Assembly (NCBI GenBank): GCA_029939635.1
Contig: JAOZSN010000068.1
Location: 1 to 14,942 of the forward strand
Length of the DNA: 14,942 nt
Source of the DNA: Deltaproteobacteria bacterium
Lineage (GTDB): Bacteria; Desulfobacterota; Desulfobulbia; Desulfobulbales; SURF-16
Direction of reading: 5' to 3'
Made by a program: the position numbers and the translations under genes. Under the pieces are notes generated by a model. It was not told where the DNA came from. It did not search any database and saw nothing but the letters and a program-made list of their open reading frames with translations. Position 1 is the first letter of the stretch; each line of letters opens with the position of its first letter. Positions 1 to 8,000 of the stretch are shown piece after piece.

Positions 1-2
1 CA

Positions 3-251
3 CAAATTGCTCTTGATGCTATTAAGGGCCAGAAAACAATTTCAGAATTGGCTTCGGAGTATGGAGTTCATGGCAATCAAATTAGTAGATGGAAGAAGCA
101 GTTACTTGATGCCGCCCCTGTAGCCTTTGCCAACGGAAAAGACAAAAACGCCAATAAAGAAAAACAGGAACGAGACAATTTGTATAAGAAAGTCGGTCAA
201 TTACAAATAGAAGTAGATTGGCTAAAAAAAAAGACAGGATATCTGGGATGA
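3..251 (+). CDS. IS3-family transposase OrfA, 5'-truncated by the window edge
   Basis: The open frame runs in from the left edge, so the true start is outside the window; the TTG at 48 is only an internal leucine codon. The visible 82 residues contain the second half of a helix-turn-helix (around E-L-A-S-E-Y-G-V, then Q-I-S-R-W-K-K-Q), typical of IS3 OrfA proteins that bind the element's terminal inverted repeats. A K/E/Q-rich stretch with leucine-type spacing (about L-Y-K-K-V-G-Q-L-Q-I-E-V-D-W-L) looks like the leucine-zipper coiled coil used for multimerisation. The frame ends in TGA at 249-251, overlapping the ATG of orfB. An A9 run just before the end supports -1 frameshifting into orfB. 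The element looks more AT-rich than the neighbouring operons, as expected for acquired DNA. The family call is firm; the exact IS is not identified. Confidence 0.88.
   Translation, partial: QIALDAIKGQKTISELASEYGVHGNQISRWKKQLLDAAPVAFANGKDKNANKEKQERDNLYKKVGQLQIEVDWLKKKTGYLG
224..232 (+). promoter_or_regulatory. A9 slippery site for -1 programmed frameshift (orfA to orfB)
   Basis: Nine consecutive A residues followed by G lie where the orfA frame (codons AAA AAA AAG) and the orfB frame overlap. Slipping back one base moves the ribosome from orfA into the open orfB frame. This is the standard way IS3-family elements make the OrfAB transposase. Frames and homopolymer are seen directly; actual frameshifting is inferred from the family. 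Confidence 0.8.
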
Positions 252-1108
252 GCCTTCTTGAAAAGCTTGAATGCATTGATTCTAAGAACGAAAAACTTAG
301 CATTAGTCGCCAGTGTGAGCTTCTTAGTCTCGCCCGATCTTCTTTCTATAGGCCAAGGTCTAATGCTGCTGAAAATAGCGAAAATATAGAATTAATGAAG
401 CAAATTGATGAAGAGTATCTTAGACATCCGTTTTATGGTAGCCGAAAGATGAGAGATTACTTAAATCGCAATGGATTCAAGGTAAACAGGAAACGAATCC
501 GGCGACTAATGCAGTTGATGGGGCTAAGGTCAGTAGCCCCACAGCCAAATACCAGTAAGCCAAGGAAAGAGCACAAGGTTTACCCTTATTTATTGAAGAA
601 CCTAAAGGTTACCACCCCTGATCAAGTTTGGTGTTCAGATATCACCTATATCCGGCTTGCTAATGGGTTTGTGTATCTCACAGCAGTAATGGACTGGGCC
701 AGTCGCTTTGTGTTGTCCTGGGAGGTCTCTGTGACCATGGATGATGAGTTCTGCGTGAGTGCCTTAAACAGTGCTATTCGTAGCTATAATACTCCAGAGA
801 TATTTAATACCGACCAAGGGTCACAATACACAAGCAATGCCTTTACAGGAAAGCTCAAAGAGAGTGGCATTAGAATCAGCATGGATGGAAAAGGCCGTTA
901 TCTCGACAATATATTTATTGAAAGGTTATGGCGTTCAGTGAAATATGAGAAAGTATTTCTCGAAGACTTTGAAACTGTCTCAGAATTAACCAAAGGGTTA
1001 AAAGAATATTTCAATTTCTACAATTATGAACGGCCACATCAGTCGTTCTCTGGCAAAACACCGGCAGAGATTTATTTTGGAGAGGAGGCTCTCAAAATAG
1101 CAGCATAA
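248..1108 (+). CDS. IS3-family transposase OrfB (DDE integrase catalytic domain)
   Basis: This is the catalytic half of an IS3-family transposase, which cuts and joins DNA strands through a figure-eight/circle intermediate. Counting from ATG 248 (286 residues), residues about 15-40 form the OrfB N-terminal helix-turn-helix (S-I-S-R-Q-C-E-L-L), and about 60-95 carry the Y-G-S-R-K-M-R motif. The rve integrase core follows, with D131 (W-C-S-D-I-T-Y), D189 (F-N-T-D-Q-G-S-Q-Y-T) and E225 (N-I-F-I-E-R-L-W-R-S). D189 to E225 has exactly 35 intervening residues, the DD(35)E signature. The C-terminus has the usual Y-N-Y-E-R-P-H-Q-S. The frame is open back to at least 218, so it is probably also made as an OrfAB fusion. 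ATG 248 overlaps the orfA TGA and could serve as a coupled start. No damage is visible, so this half looks intact. Confidence 0.93.
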   Translation: MSLLEKLECIDSKNEKLSISRQCELLSLARSSFYRPRSNAAENSENIELMKQIDEEYLRHPFYGSRKMRDYLNRNGFKVNRKRIRRLMQLMGLRSVAPQPNTSKPRKEHKVYPYLLKNLKVTTPDQVWCSDITYIRLANGFVYLTAVMDWASRFVLSWEVSVTMDDEFCVSALNSAIRSYNTPEIFNTDQGSQYTSNAFTGKLKESGIRISMDGKGRYLDNIFIERLWRSVKYEKVFLEDFETVSELTKGLKEYFNFYNYERPHQSFSGKTPAEIYFGEEALKIAA

Positions 1109-1156
1109 ATCATTAAGAAAGAAGCAAACAGGTACACCTTAAATTAAAAAATATTT

Positions 1157-1175
1157 GTCCTTGCTTTGGGGTCCA
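1157..1175 (+). repeat. Probable right terminal inverted repeat of the IS3-family element
   Basis: About 50 bp after the orfB stop the sequence reads GTCCTTGCTTTGGGGTCCA. Many IS3-family elements begin TGGACCCC and end with its complement, with the 5'-TG...CA-3' tips seen here. The left end lies outside the window, so neither the matching repeat nor the target-site duplication can be checked. The boundary at 1175 is an inference. Confidence 0.5.
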
Positions 1176-1365
1176 CATTAGTATGGCGTGTAAAACAGAA
1201 ATGGACACAACCTCGTACAAAGGTGAGCTAAATAATATAAGATTCTATTTCATGGTACTCAAATAAAGGCTGTTGTCAAGCTTGTTACAGCTTTGCGTGT
1301 AGAGTAGGTAACTGGCTGCTTCAGTGTTCTGGCTTATTTAAAAATTTGCTGATGAAAAGGGGCGT
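1176..1365. other. Intergenic region between the IS and the end of the flx operon
   Basis: This 190-bp AT-rich stretch contains no convincing gene. One short dyad (AAGCT-N6-AGCTT, near 1279-1294) is visible, but no GC-rich hairpin with a T-run follows flxA on the - strand, so I cannot assign a terminator for the hdr-flx operon. The IS probably landed in this 3' flank. Confidence 0.45.
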
Positions 1366-2223
1366 TTAGTACTCCAGGGGCAGATCCTTGACCTGGCTGC
1401 GGGTGAAAACAGGACCATCCTTGCAGACCAGAGTGGGGCCGACATTGCAATGGAGGCAATGGCCCACGCCACATTTCATCCTGTTTTCTAAAGAGAGATA
1501 AACCTGGTCGTCATTCCAGCCAATCTTTTCTAGGGGTGGCATGGTGAATTTGATCATAATGGGTGGGCCACAGATGAGGGCGGCGGCATTATCGGCTGGT
1601 GGGGCCACATCAGCGGCTATAGTGGGTACAAAGCCAACCAGACCATTCCATCCTTCTGCCTCAGCATCCACGGTGATATGGATATCCAGGTCATCACGTT
1701 TGGCCCACTCGGCCAACTCGTCCCGATAGAGGAGCATGCCAGGTGTACGGGAGCCATAAATTACGGTAATGTTGCCATAATCGCTGCGGTTGGCCAGCAT
1801 ATAGAGCAGGGTGGCACGTAGGGTGGTGAAGGCAAAGCCGCCGCTGATGATGACGATGTTTTTGCCCTTAAGCTCTGTGTCAATGGGAAAGCCATTGCCC
1901 ATGGGGCCACGGATACCCATGCGGTCGCCAATCTTCATCTGATGGAGAGCCGTGGTTACCTTGCCGGCCCGGTTCACCGTAAAGAGCAGATAGCCCTTTT
2001 CGCTGGGAGAAGAAGCAATACCAATGGGGATCTCGCCCTGTCCGGCAATGGAGAGCATGGCAAACTGGCCTGCCACATGCTGCCATTTTTCTTCATCTGC
2101 CTTGTTTTCAAAGACAAATTTAAAGGTCTTGAGGTTGCCGTCTTCACTCTCGACAATAATATCATCGATGATGACTGGGTAGGGCAGGTAGGGATTTATT
2201 TCAGACTGGATGGACATATTCAT
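1366..2223 (-). CDS. flxA: FlxA: FAD/NAD-binding oxidoreductase subunit (sulfhydrogenase gamma / PyrK-like)
   Basis: At 285 residues this has the layout of the ferredoxin-reductase-like gamma subunits of sulfhydrogenase (HydG) and dihydroorotate dehydrogenase electron-transfer subunits. It is the expected NADH-oxidising entry point of the Flx-Hdr complex in the cytoplasm. Residues about 1-110 form an FAD-binding barrel (P-I-G-I-A-S-S-P, then G-I-R-G-P-M-G-N-G-F). Residues about 115-225 form the NAD-binding Rossmann part, starting I-V-I-I-S-G-G-F-A-F. The C-terminus holds a [2Fe-2S] site with C251-X4-C256-X2-C259-X7-C267. The start is the ATG at 2223, with only a weak GGAA upstream; a second ATG six bases on is possible. 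It is the last gene of the operon, 162 bp after flxB, and that gap holds a long inverted repeat. The family call is strong. The Flx letter comes from operon context, as known for Desulfovibrio vulgaris FlxABCD-HdrABC. Confidence 0.88.
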   Translation of the reverse strand: MNMSIQSEINPYLPYPVIIDDIIVESEDGNLKTFKFVFENKADEEKWQHVAGQFAMLSIAGQGEIPIGIASSPSEKGYLLFTVNRAGKVTTALHQMKIGDRMGIRGPMGNGFPIDTELKGKNIVIISGGFAFTTLRATLLYMLANRSDYGNITVIYGSRTPGMLLYRDELAEWAKRDDLDIHITVDAEAEGWNGLVGFVPTIAADVAPPADNAAALICGPPIMIKFTMPPLEKIGWNDDQVYLSLENRMKCGVGHCLHCNVGPTLVCKDGPVFTRSQVKDLPLEY

Positions 2224-2304
2224 TTGTTCCGGGCATTAATGGACACCGGCGGCAAGATAGCTTTGTTGGACTTTATCTGCCTCGGCATCATGTTTACGGT
2301 TGCC

Positions 2305-2387
2305 GGTTTACGGTTTACGGTCGTGGAAGAGGACTTAATGAAGATAACATCCTTCAACTGTTAACCGAAAACTGTAAACCGTAAACT
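2305..2387 (-). repeat. Imperfect inverted repeat in the flxB-flxA gap
   Basis: The arms GGTTTACGGTTTACGGT (2305-2321) and ACTGTAAACCGTAAACT (2371-2387) pair over 17 positions, 15 Watson-Crick and 2 G/T, around a 49-bp loop. The right arm overlaps the flxB stop codon (2386-2388). In the mRNA this would fold into a hairpin separating flxB from flxA. It lacks the GC-rich stem plus U-run of a terminator, so an mRNA processing or stability role, or a mobile intergenic repeat, are the alternatives. Part of the arm belongs to a repeat family also found at 5047-5086. Confidence 0.6.
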
Positions 2388-3402
2388 AAGATTGTAAATC
2401 TTCTATCACTTCGCGGATATCAATATTTGTCGGACAATCACGGACGCAGCGGCCACAACCTACGCAGTAGAGGGGGCCATAATCGTCTGGGTAATATTTA
2501 AGTTTATGCATGAAACGTTGGCGTACTCGGCTTAATTTTGTGCCGCGTGGATTGTGGCCAGAGGTATGGGCGGTGAACAGGGCGGTCATGCAGCTATCCC
2601 AGATACGGATACGGCGGCCTGTATTGCCCGAGGTCTCGTCTTGGATATCAAAGCAGGTGCAGGTGGGGCAGAGAAATGTACAGGTGCCACAGCTGATACA
2701 GCGGTCACTCAAGCCCTGCCATAGCGGGGCATCATACATCTCCTGCATGGGCTGCTCTTTAAAGCCGTGGGCTGGGCTGCATTGCTTAATGGCATCGCGT
2801 TTTTCTTTTAATTCTGCAATTTTAGCCTCGCTGGCTTCTGCACCATTTCCTGCCAGCTCTTCACCGCGTGGGGTGATAATCTCGGCCAGCCAACCTTCAT
2901 CCGTTTGACTTAAGGCTATATCCATCCCTATAAAGGCCAGGGGGGAGGCACCGGTTTTGTGGCAGAAGCAGGTTGGAGCCTGGTCGCTGCAGGTAACCCC
3001 CACGACTATATTCTTTTCTCTGGCGGCCTGAAAATAAGGATCAGAGGCCAGGATCTGATTTTTCAGCAGGATGGCCCGGGCATCACAGGGGCGGGCACCG
3101 AGGAGGATCTGTTTCTTGGCACTATCCGGCAAGGTCTCCTTGATGATAAAGGCGTCTGCTTGCCGCTTATCAATACTAAAGGTGCCCATGGTTTGGGGCT
3201 GGGGCAGATAAAAACGTTTAATGGAATTTTTCACCACACCAGTAGGCAACTGGGGCATCTCGTCCCCGTCCAGTAATGCCCAGTCATGAAATTGTGGTTT
3301 GCTGGCATCGGTTCCTAGTTGGGGGGCATAGATGGCATGCTTTTGCTGCCAGCTGGCCAGCCAGCCTTGCAGCTCGTCATTGCTTAGTTTCAGGGTTTTC
3401 AT
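2386..3402 (-). CDS. flxB: FlxB: iron-sulfur electron-transfer subunit (HydB/AsrA-like, two [4Fe-4S])
   Basis: This 338-residue cytoplasmic protein resembles sulfhydrogenase beta (HydB) and anaerobic sulfite reductase A. These subunits pass electrons between the flavin subunit and the catalytic partner. The N-terminal part carries L-L-G-A-R-P-C-D-A-R-A (about 101-111) and I-V-V-G-V-T-C-S-D, both typical of the family. The C-terminus has two ferredoxin-type clusters: C235-X2-C238-X2-C241-X3-C245-P and C313-X2-C316-X2-C319-X3-C323-P. I chose ATG 3402 because GGGGAGG lies nine bases upstream and the ATG follows the flxC stop by one base. A longer frame from TTG 3441 would overlap flxC and lacks such a site. 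The tight spacing argues for translational coupling with flxC. The B/C lettering follows gene order and could be swapped. Confidence 0.88.
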   Translation of the reverse strand: MKTLKLSNDELQGWLASWQQKHAIYAPQLGTDASKPQFHDWALLDGDEMPQLPTGVVKNSIKRFYLPQPQTMGTFSIDKRQADAFIIKETLPDSAKKQILLGARPCDARAILLKNQILASDPYFQAAREKNIVVGVTCSDQAPTCFCHKTGASPLAFIGMDIALSQTDEGWLAEIITPRGEELAGNGAEASEAKIAELKEKRDAIKQCSPAHGFKEQPMQEMYDAPLWQGLSDRCISCGTCTFLCPTCTCFDIQDETSGNTGRRIRIWDSCMTALFTAHTSGHNPRGTKLSRVRQRFMHKLKYYPDDYGPLYCVGCGRCVRDCPTNIDIREVIEDLQS

Positions 3403-3403
3403 A

Positions 3404-4435
3404 TTATGAATCCTCCCCTTTGCTGTGACTGGGTTGGACAATGAAGGGTTGGGGATCCGCCTGGCTGTAAGTGCTCAGGGGGAGGGGCTTGAATGGTTCC
3501 ACACCCGCCTCGCTGTCAAACATATCCACCACGTCTTTATCCAGCTTCTTGGTGAGCAGGCGCAGGCGTAGACCCATGGGGCAGGCGGCCTCACACGATC
3601 CACAATCAGTACAGCGGCCGGCACAATGGTAAGCCCGCAGGATATGGAAGATGGAGGTGTCGCTGGAGTTTAGACCTTTGCCAACCCATTGTGGTTTGGC
3701 ATCGTCCACAAAGCAGGTTGGGCAGTAGCATAAGGGGCAGGCGTTGCGACAGGAGTAGCAGCGAATACAGGCAGAAAACTCAGAGCTAAACCAGTCCCAG
3801 CGTCCATCACTATCCTTGGCCTCAATCTCCTCAACTTCGGCAAAGCGACCTGCTGCATCATTGTTGATGCAGTCACCTTCAATCACTTCGGTCATGATAC
3901 GGGCCACGGGCTGGGGATGGACACAGCTGGCACAGTTGGGGCGTAAGATCTCAGTCCGTTTTAGGCTGGCCACCGTACCGCCGGTGAAGTAGAGATCCTC
4001 TGCTGTCTCGGAAACCTCAGTGACCATCTCGCCGGTCTGGGCCAAAATCTGGCGGCGGTCACTCATGCCGGTACAGGGCAGACCAATGGCTATCACCCGT
4101 TTACGGCTGGCCTGGTTTTCTTGAAATTGGATGGCTAGATTGCGTGACCAGCAGCCTGTTACGGCAATGCCAACCTTAGGCAGGTCATCAGGCAATGGGT
4201 CGCCGGGCCGACGAGGTGGTTCAAATGATTTAAGCAGTGATGGCAGAATATTGGTGGGATTCAACACGCAAAAACTATTCCAAACCAGGTTTTGGGCCTC
4301 AGCTGCGCTACGAGCCACATAATGTTGGGTCGTCATGGGCAGGCTGCCTTGGCGAAAGCCAATAAAGGCGTCAATCTCTCTAGATTCCAGTAACTCTGCG
4401 GCCCGTTGTCGTATATGTTCGCCGATCTTATTCAT
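3404..4435 (-). CDS. flxC: FlxC: iron-sulfur subunit with 4Fe-4S dicluster and FdhB/FrhB-like N-terminal region
   Basis: This 343-residue soluble iron-sulfur protein has an N-terminal region (about 20-160) like the beta subunits of formate dehydrogenase/F420 hydrogenase: G-F-R-Q-G, L-V-W-N-S-F-C, V-T-G-C-W-S-R, I-G-L-P-C-T-G. A C-A-S-C at 168-171 precedes the ferredoxin part. Clusters are C223-X2-C226-X2-C229-X3-C233-P and C275-X2-C278-X2-C281-X3-C285-P. Further cysteines (C236, C238, C241, C271) are richer than a plain dicluster needs and may bind another cluster. ATG 4435 is preferred because GAGAG sits five bases upstream; the 13-residue extension from TTG 4474 looks unlike a protein start. 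It lies between flxD (101 bp upstream) and flxB (1 bp downstream). Role: electron relay from FlxA toward FlxD/HdrA, by analogy with Desulfovibrio. Confidence 0.83.
   Translation of the reverse strand: MNKIGEHIRQRAAELLESREIDAFIGFRQGSLPMTTQHYVARSAAEAQNLVWNSFCVLNPTNILPSLLKSFEPPRRPGDPLPDDLPKVGIAVTGCWSRNLAIQFQENQASRKRVIAIGLPCTGMSDRRQILAQTGEMVTEVSETAEDLYFTGGTVASLKRTEILRPNCASCVHPQPVARIMTEVIEGDCINNDAAGRFAEVEEIEAKDSDGRWDWFSSEFSACIRCYSCRNACPLCYCPTCFVDDAKPQWVGKGLNSSDTSIFHILRAYHCAGRCTDCGSCEAACPMGLRLRLLTKKLDKDVVDMFDSEAGVEPFKPLPLSTYSQADPQPFIVQPSHSKGEDS
3412..3418 (-). promoter_or_regulatory. Strong ribosome binding site deciding the flxB start
   Basis: GGGGAGG on the - strand lies nine bases before ATG 3402, inside the last codons of flxC. 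It favours the 338-residue form of FlxB over the upstream TTG. Confidence 0.75.
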
Positions 4436-4462
4436 TGTCACTCTCGCAAATAACTTTGCTGC

Positions 4463-4481
4463 CTGACGCGGCAACCGTCAG
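4463..4481 (-). other. Small hairpin in the flxD-flxC leader
   Basis: CTGACG and CGTCAG arms, six base pairs with a seven-base loop, lie 28 bp upstream of the flxC start. A possible local mRNA structure; no function can be assigned. Confidence 0.35.
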
Positions 4482-4536
4482 TACTCGTTGCGCCTTAGGG
4501 TGGCGTGTGCCTACGTCTTTAGCTGTGGTTGTTCTG

Positions 4537-5007
4537 TTATTCATTGGCACATGCTCGTTCTACATTGATTTCAGCAGGAATATTTTTCACCAGTCGTGTG
4601 GCAGGACCCAACTTGCGCACTGATTCTGTTACCTGGCTGATGACATCGGCAAATTGTTCACCCTCTGCCGCTGATACCCAGGTAAATTGAACCCGATCTT
4701 TCTCCAGACCAATAAATTCCAACAGGTTACCCAGGAGGCCAAAGCGACGGCGGGCAAAATAATTGCCGCTGATATAATGGCAATCACCTGGATGACACCC
4801 TGAAACCAAGACGCCATCAGCACCACCTTTGAGGGCATTTAAGATCAGGTTTGGGCTCATGCGACCAGAACAAGGCACCTTGATGACCCTGATGTTAGGG
4901 GGATACTGATAGCGGCTGACACCAGCCAGATCAGCACCGGCATAGCTGCACCAGGTGCATAAGAAGGTGATAATCTTGGGTTGCCATTCTGTATTTATAT
5001 CTGTCAT
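4537..5007 (-). CDS. flxD: FlxD: MvhD/FrhD-like [2Fe-2S] subunit that docks on HdrA
   Basis: This 156-residue protein belongs to the MvhD family, the small subunit that hands electrons from a hydrogenase or Flx module to HdrA. All conserved cysteines are present: C17 and C20 in C-T-W-C-S-Y-A-G-A-D, C46 in P-C-S-G-R-M, and C71 and C76 in S-G-C-H-P-G-D-C-H-Y. In some organisms a cysteine of the G-C-H-P-G-D-C motif is selenocysteine; here it is encoded as cysteine. The length is normal for a stand-alone family member. It starts at ATG 5007 with no strong Shine-Dalgarno, 80 bp after the hdrA stop in a gap holding a dispersed repeat. Its place directly after hdrA matches its role as the HdrA partner. 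The absence of any nearby hydrogenase large subunit supports an NADH-fed (Flx) rather than H2-fed (Mvh) complex. Confidence 0.93.
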   Translation of the reverse strand: MTDINTEWQPKIITFLCTWCSYAGADLAGVSRYQYPPNIRVIKVPCSGRMSPNLILNALKGGADGVLVSGCHPGDCHYISGNYFARRRFGLLGNLLEFIGLEKDRVQFTWVSAAEGEQFADVISQVTESVRKLGPATRLVKNIPAEINVERACANE

Positions 5008-5046
5008 AGCTGCGATAACTCGTTTATTTCATATGTTGAAAAAGAA

Positions 5047-5086
5047 AACATCCTTCAACTAATAACTAGAAACTGATAACTGTCTT
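5047..5086. repeat. Dispersed intergenic repeat copy in the hdrA-flxD gap
   Basis: A 14-bp block AACATCCTTCAACT (5047-5060) recurs exactly at 2346-2359 in the flxB-flxA gap. In both places a looser AACTAGAAACTGA / AACCGAAAACTGT segment follows after 3 bases. A related AACTTGAAACTGT lies at 12843-12855. The copies sit only between genes. They look like a small degenerate repeat family; their function is unknown. Confidence 0.55.
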
Positions 5087-5087
5087 T

Positions 5088-8000
5088 CTACATCTCCATC
5101 AGGGCAGCATCAACCGCCGCCATTAAATGCTCATTGGCAATATTCTTGAGGATAATTGCATCAGATCGGCACCCTGCCACACAGGCTCCACAGCCCTTGC
5201 AGAGCGAGGTCTCCACCGAGGCCACCATGGTGTCAAGATCAAGGGTGGTGGCATTATAGGGGCAGAGTTTGGTGCACATCCCGCAGCCCACACATTTACG
5301 CGGATCAACCTCTGCAGTGATCGACTCGGCCGGCACCATATCGCGGGCCAGGATGAGGGATGCCCTGCTGGCTGCGGCCTGGGCTTGGGCAATGGACTCT
5401 TCCAGTGGCTTGGGGTAATGGCAGAGGCCGGCCAGGTAGACACCGTCGGTGGCAAAATCTACCGGCCGTAACTTCATATGTGCCTCTAGTAAAAAGCCTT
5501 CTTGATTAATGGGGCATTTATATACCTTGGCTAGATCCTTTGTCTCTGGGTGGGCCACAACAGCAGTGGCCAGTACCAGTAGATCAGGGTTGAATTTGAC
5601 CTGACGAAGCAGGACATGATCCTGCACCAGCACCTGTAATTGGCCATCTTCTTCGTTGACCTGGGGCAGGTTGTCCAGGTCATAGCGAATGAAGAGGATA
5701 CCGAGACTGCGTGCCTCTTTATAGACGGCCTCACGCTGGCCATAGGTGCGGATATCGCGATAGAGCATGAAGATATCCATCTCTGGATTCAGCTTCTTTA
5801 GATGGACGGCCTGTTCAATGGCATGGGTACAGCAGACCCGACTGCAGTATGGTTGCTCAGGTATGCGTGAGCCAACGCAGTGAATGAAGACCGCCTGCTT
5901 GATACTGCCCATATTTATGTCTGTCAGTAGCATCTCATCTACTTCCAGCAAGGTTTTAACCTGTTTATTGCTGCCGTAGAGATACTGGTGGTCGCCGGTG
6001 GGGATGAGGGGTTTGCCGCCCACCGCCATCAAGGTCGTACCATGTTCAAGCTTTGCTCCATCTGATAGTGTGGTGGTGAATTTGCCCACTGAGCCGGTGG
6101 CTTTTTCCACTGTGGTGCCCAGTTTAAGCTCGATGTTGTCGTGGTAAAAGACCTTGCTGATCGTTTTCTCAAGCTGTTGGCGTACCTCTATGCCCTGCCA
6201 GGTATGAAAGAGACGGTTGGCATTACCTCCAAGCTTATCAGCTTTTTCCACCAGGGTTACAGGGAAGCCTTGGTTGGCCAGGGCCAGGGCCGAGGTCATG
6301 CCTGCCATGCCGCCACCAATAACCAGGGCTGCCTTGGTTACCGCTACCTGATTATAGGGTAGGGCATTGGCCCCACGGACCCGTGCCACAGCCATGCGCA
6401 CCAGGTCTTTGGCCTTGAGGGTGGCTGCTTCCGGGTCATTTTGGTGGACCCATGAGTCCTGATCGCGGATATTGGCCATCTCAAAGAGATACTTATTAAG
6501 GCCAGCATCGCGCAAGGTCTCTTGAAAGAGGGACTCATGGGTGCGTGGTGTACACGATGCCACCACGACGCGGTTAAGACCCTGTTCCTGGATGGTCTTG
6601 GCCATCTGGTCAATGGTATCCTGGGAGCAGGAAAACAAATTGTTTTGCGAGAAAACTACGTCTGGTAACTGGGCAGAGTATTCTGTGACATCTTTTACAT
6701 CAACCACCCCGGCGATATTAATACCGCAGGAGCAGACAAAGACACCGATTTTTGGGGCCTCGGCAAAGACGTTGCGTTCCGCAGGAAATTGGGCCTCCTG
6801 GGTCTCTTGCCAGCGGCTGTCGCTCAACATTTTTTCGATCTCCAAGGCAGCGGCTGAGGCCTCCACCACGGATTGGGGGATATCTTTTGGCTCCGAGACT
6901 GCGCCACAGACAAAGATGCCAGGACGGCTGGTGGCCACCGGGTTGAACGGGTCAGTTTTGATAAAATTGTTTTCGTTGAGCTCAACGTCGAGCAGGTGGG
7001 CCAGCTCTTGTGACTTTGTGGTCATTTCCATGCCAACCGACAATACAACCAGGTCTACCTCGTCGCGTTGGAGTGTACCCTCTTCGTCGGCGTATTGTAC
7101 CTGGAGATTATCTTCTGCCAGAGGGGTAATGGAATGGACGCGGGAGCGCCTAAACTGGACACCTTGATCCTTGGCCCGTTCAAAATAGGCCTCAAAGCCC
7201 TTACCGTGGGTGCGCATATCCATATAATAAATGGAGGCGGCAAGATCAGATGCAGCATGCTCCTTGGCAATGACCGCCTGCTTAATGGCGTACATACAGC
7301 ATACTGAAGAGCAGTAGGAGTTGCAGGAGCGATTCTCATCTCGGGAGCCCACGCATTGCAACCAGGCAACACGTGTAGGTTCTTTGCCGTCTGAGGGGCG
7401 TTCCATGTGGCCGGTACAGGGGCCAGAGGGGCTTAACAACCGCTCAAATTCCATGGACGTGACCACGTTTTTCAGGCGTCCGTAGCCGGTAAAATCAAGT
7501 TTTTCGGGATTGTAGGGGCGGAAACCGGGGGACATGAGCACTGCACCCACCTCTAGCTCATGGATGCTTTCAGTGTCGTCAAAATTAATAGCATCAGCTG
7601 GGCATACCTTGGCACAGGCTCCGCATTTACCCGGCTTGTTGAGCCAGATACAGTGTTGCGGGTCAATGGCATATTTAAGCGGCACGGTCTGGGGGTATTT
7701 CAGGTAGATGGCCTTGCGTTTGTTCATGTCCAGATTGAATAGATCATCAACCTTTTTGGGACATTTGGCCGCACACTCACCACAGGAGATACATTTTGTC
7801 GGGTCAACATAGCGCGGGTGTTGGCGCACCTTTACCTTGAAGTTGCCGGGTTCACCGTTGATCTCTTCCAATTCGGAAAGGGTGAGCAGGTTGATGTTCA
7901 AGTGTCGACCGCATTCCACCAATTTTGGTGAAAGAATGCAGGCTGAACAGTCATTGGTGGGGAACGTTTTATCCAGCTGGGACATGGCACCGCCAATACC

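Noticed and set aside
1942..2364. 140-residue + strand open frame over the flxA start and gap
   Set aside because: Antisense to flxA for most of its length and runs through a repeat-bearing intergenic stretch; no domain.
3403..3441. N-terminal extension of FlxB from TTG 3441
   Set aside because: It overlaps flxC, and a strong GGGGAGG site points to ATG 3402 instead.
4436..4474. N-terminal extension of FlxC from TTG 4474
   Set aside because: Rare start codon, unconvincing residues and a hairpin at this place; ATG 4435 has GAGAG upstream.
4537..5007. Possible second selenoprotein in the MvhD-like FlxD
   Set aside because: All five conserved positions are encoded as cysteine and the frame has no internal TGA.
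6541..7167. 208-residue + strand open frame inside hdrA
   Set aside because: Antisense shadow of a strongly conserved flavoprotein; Ser/Thr/Arg-rich composition with no family motif.
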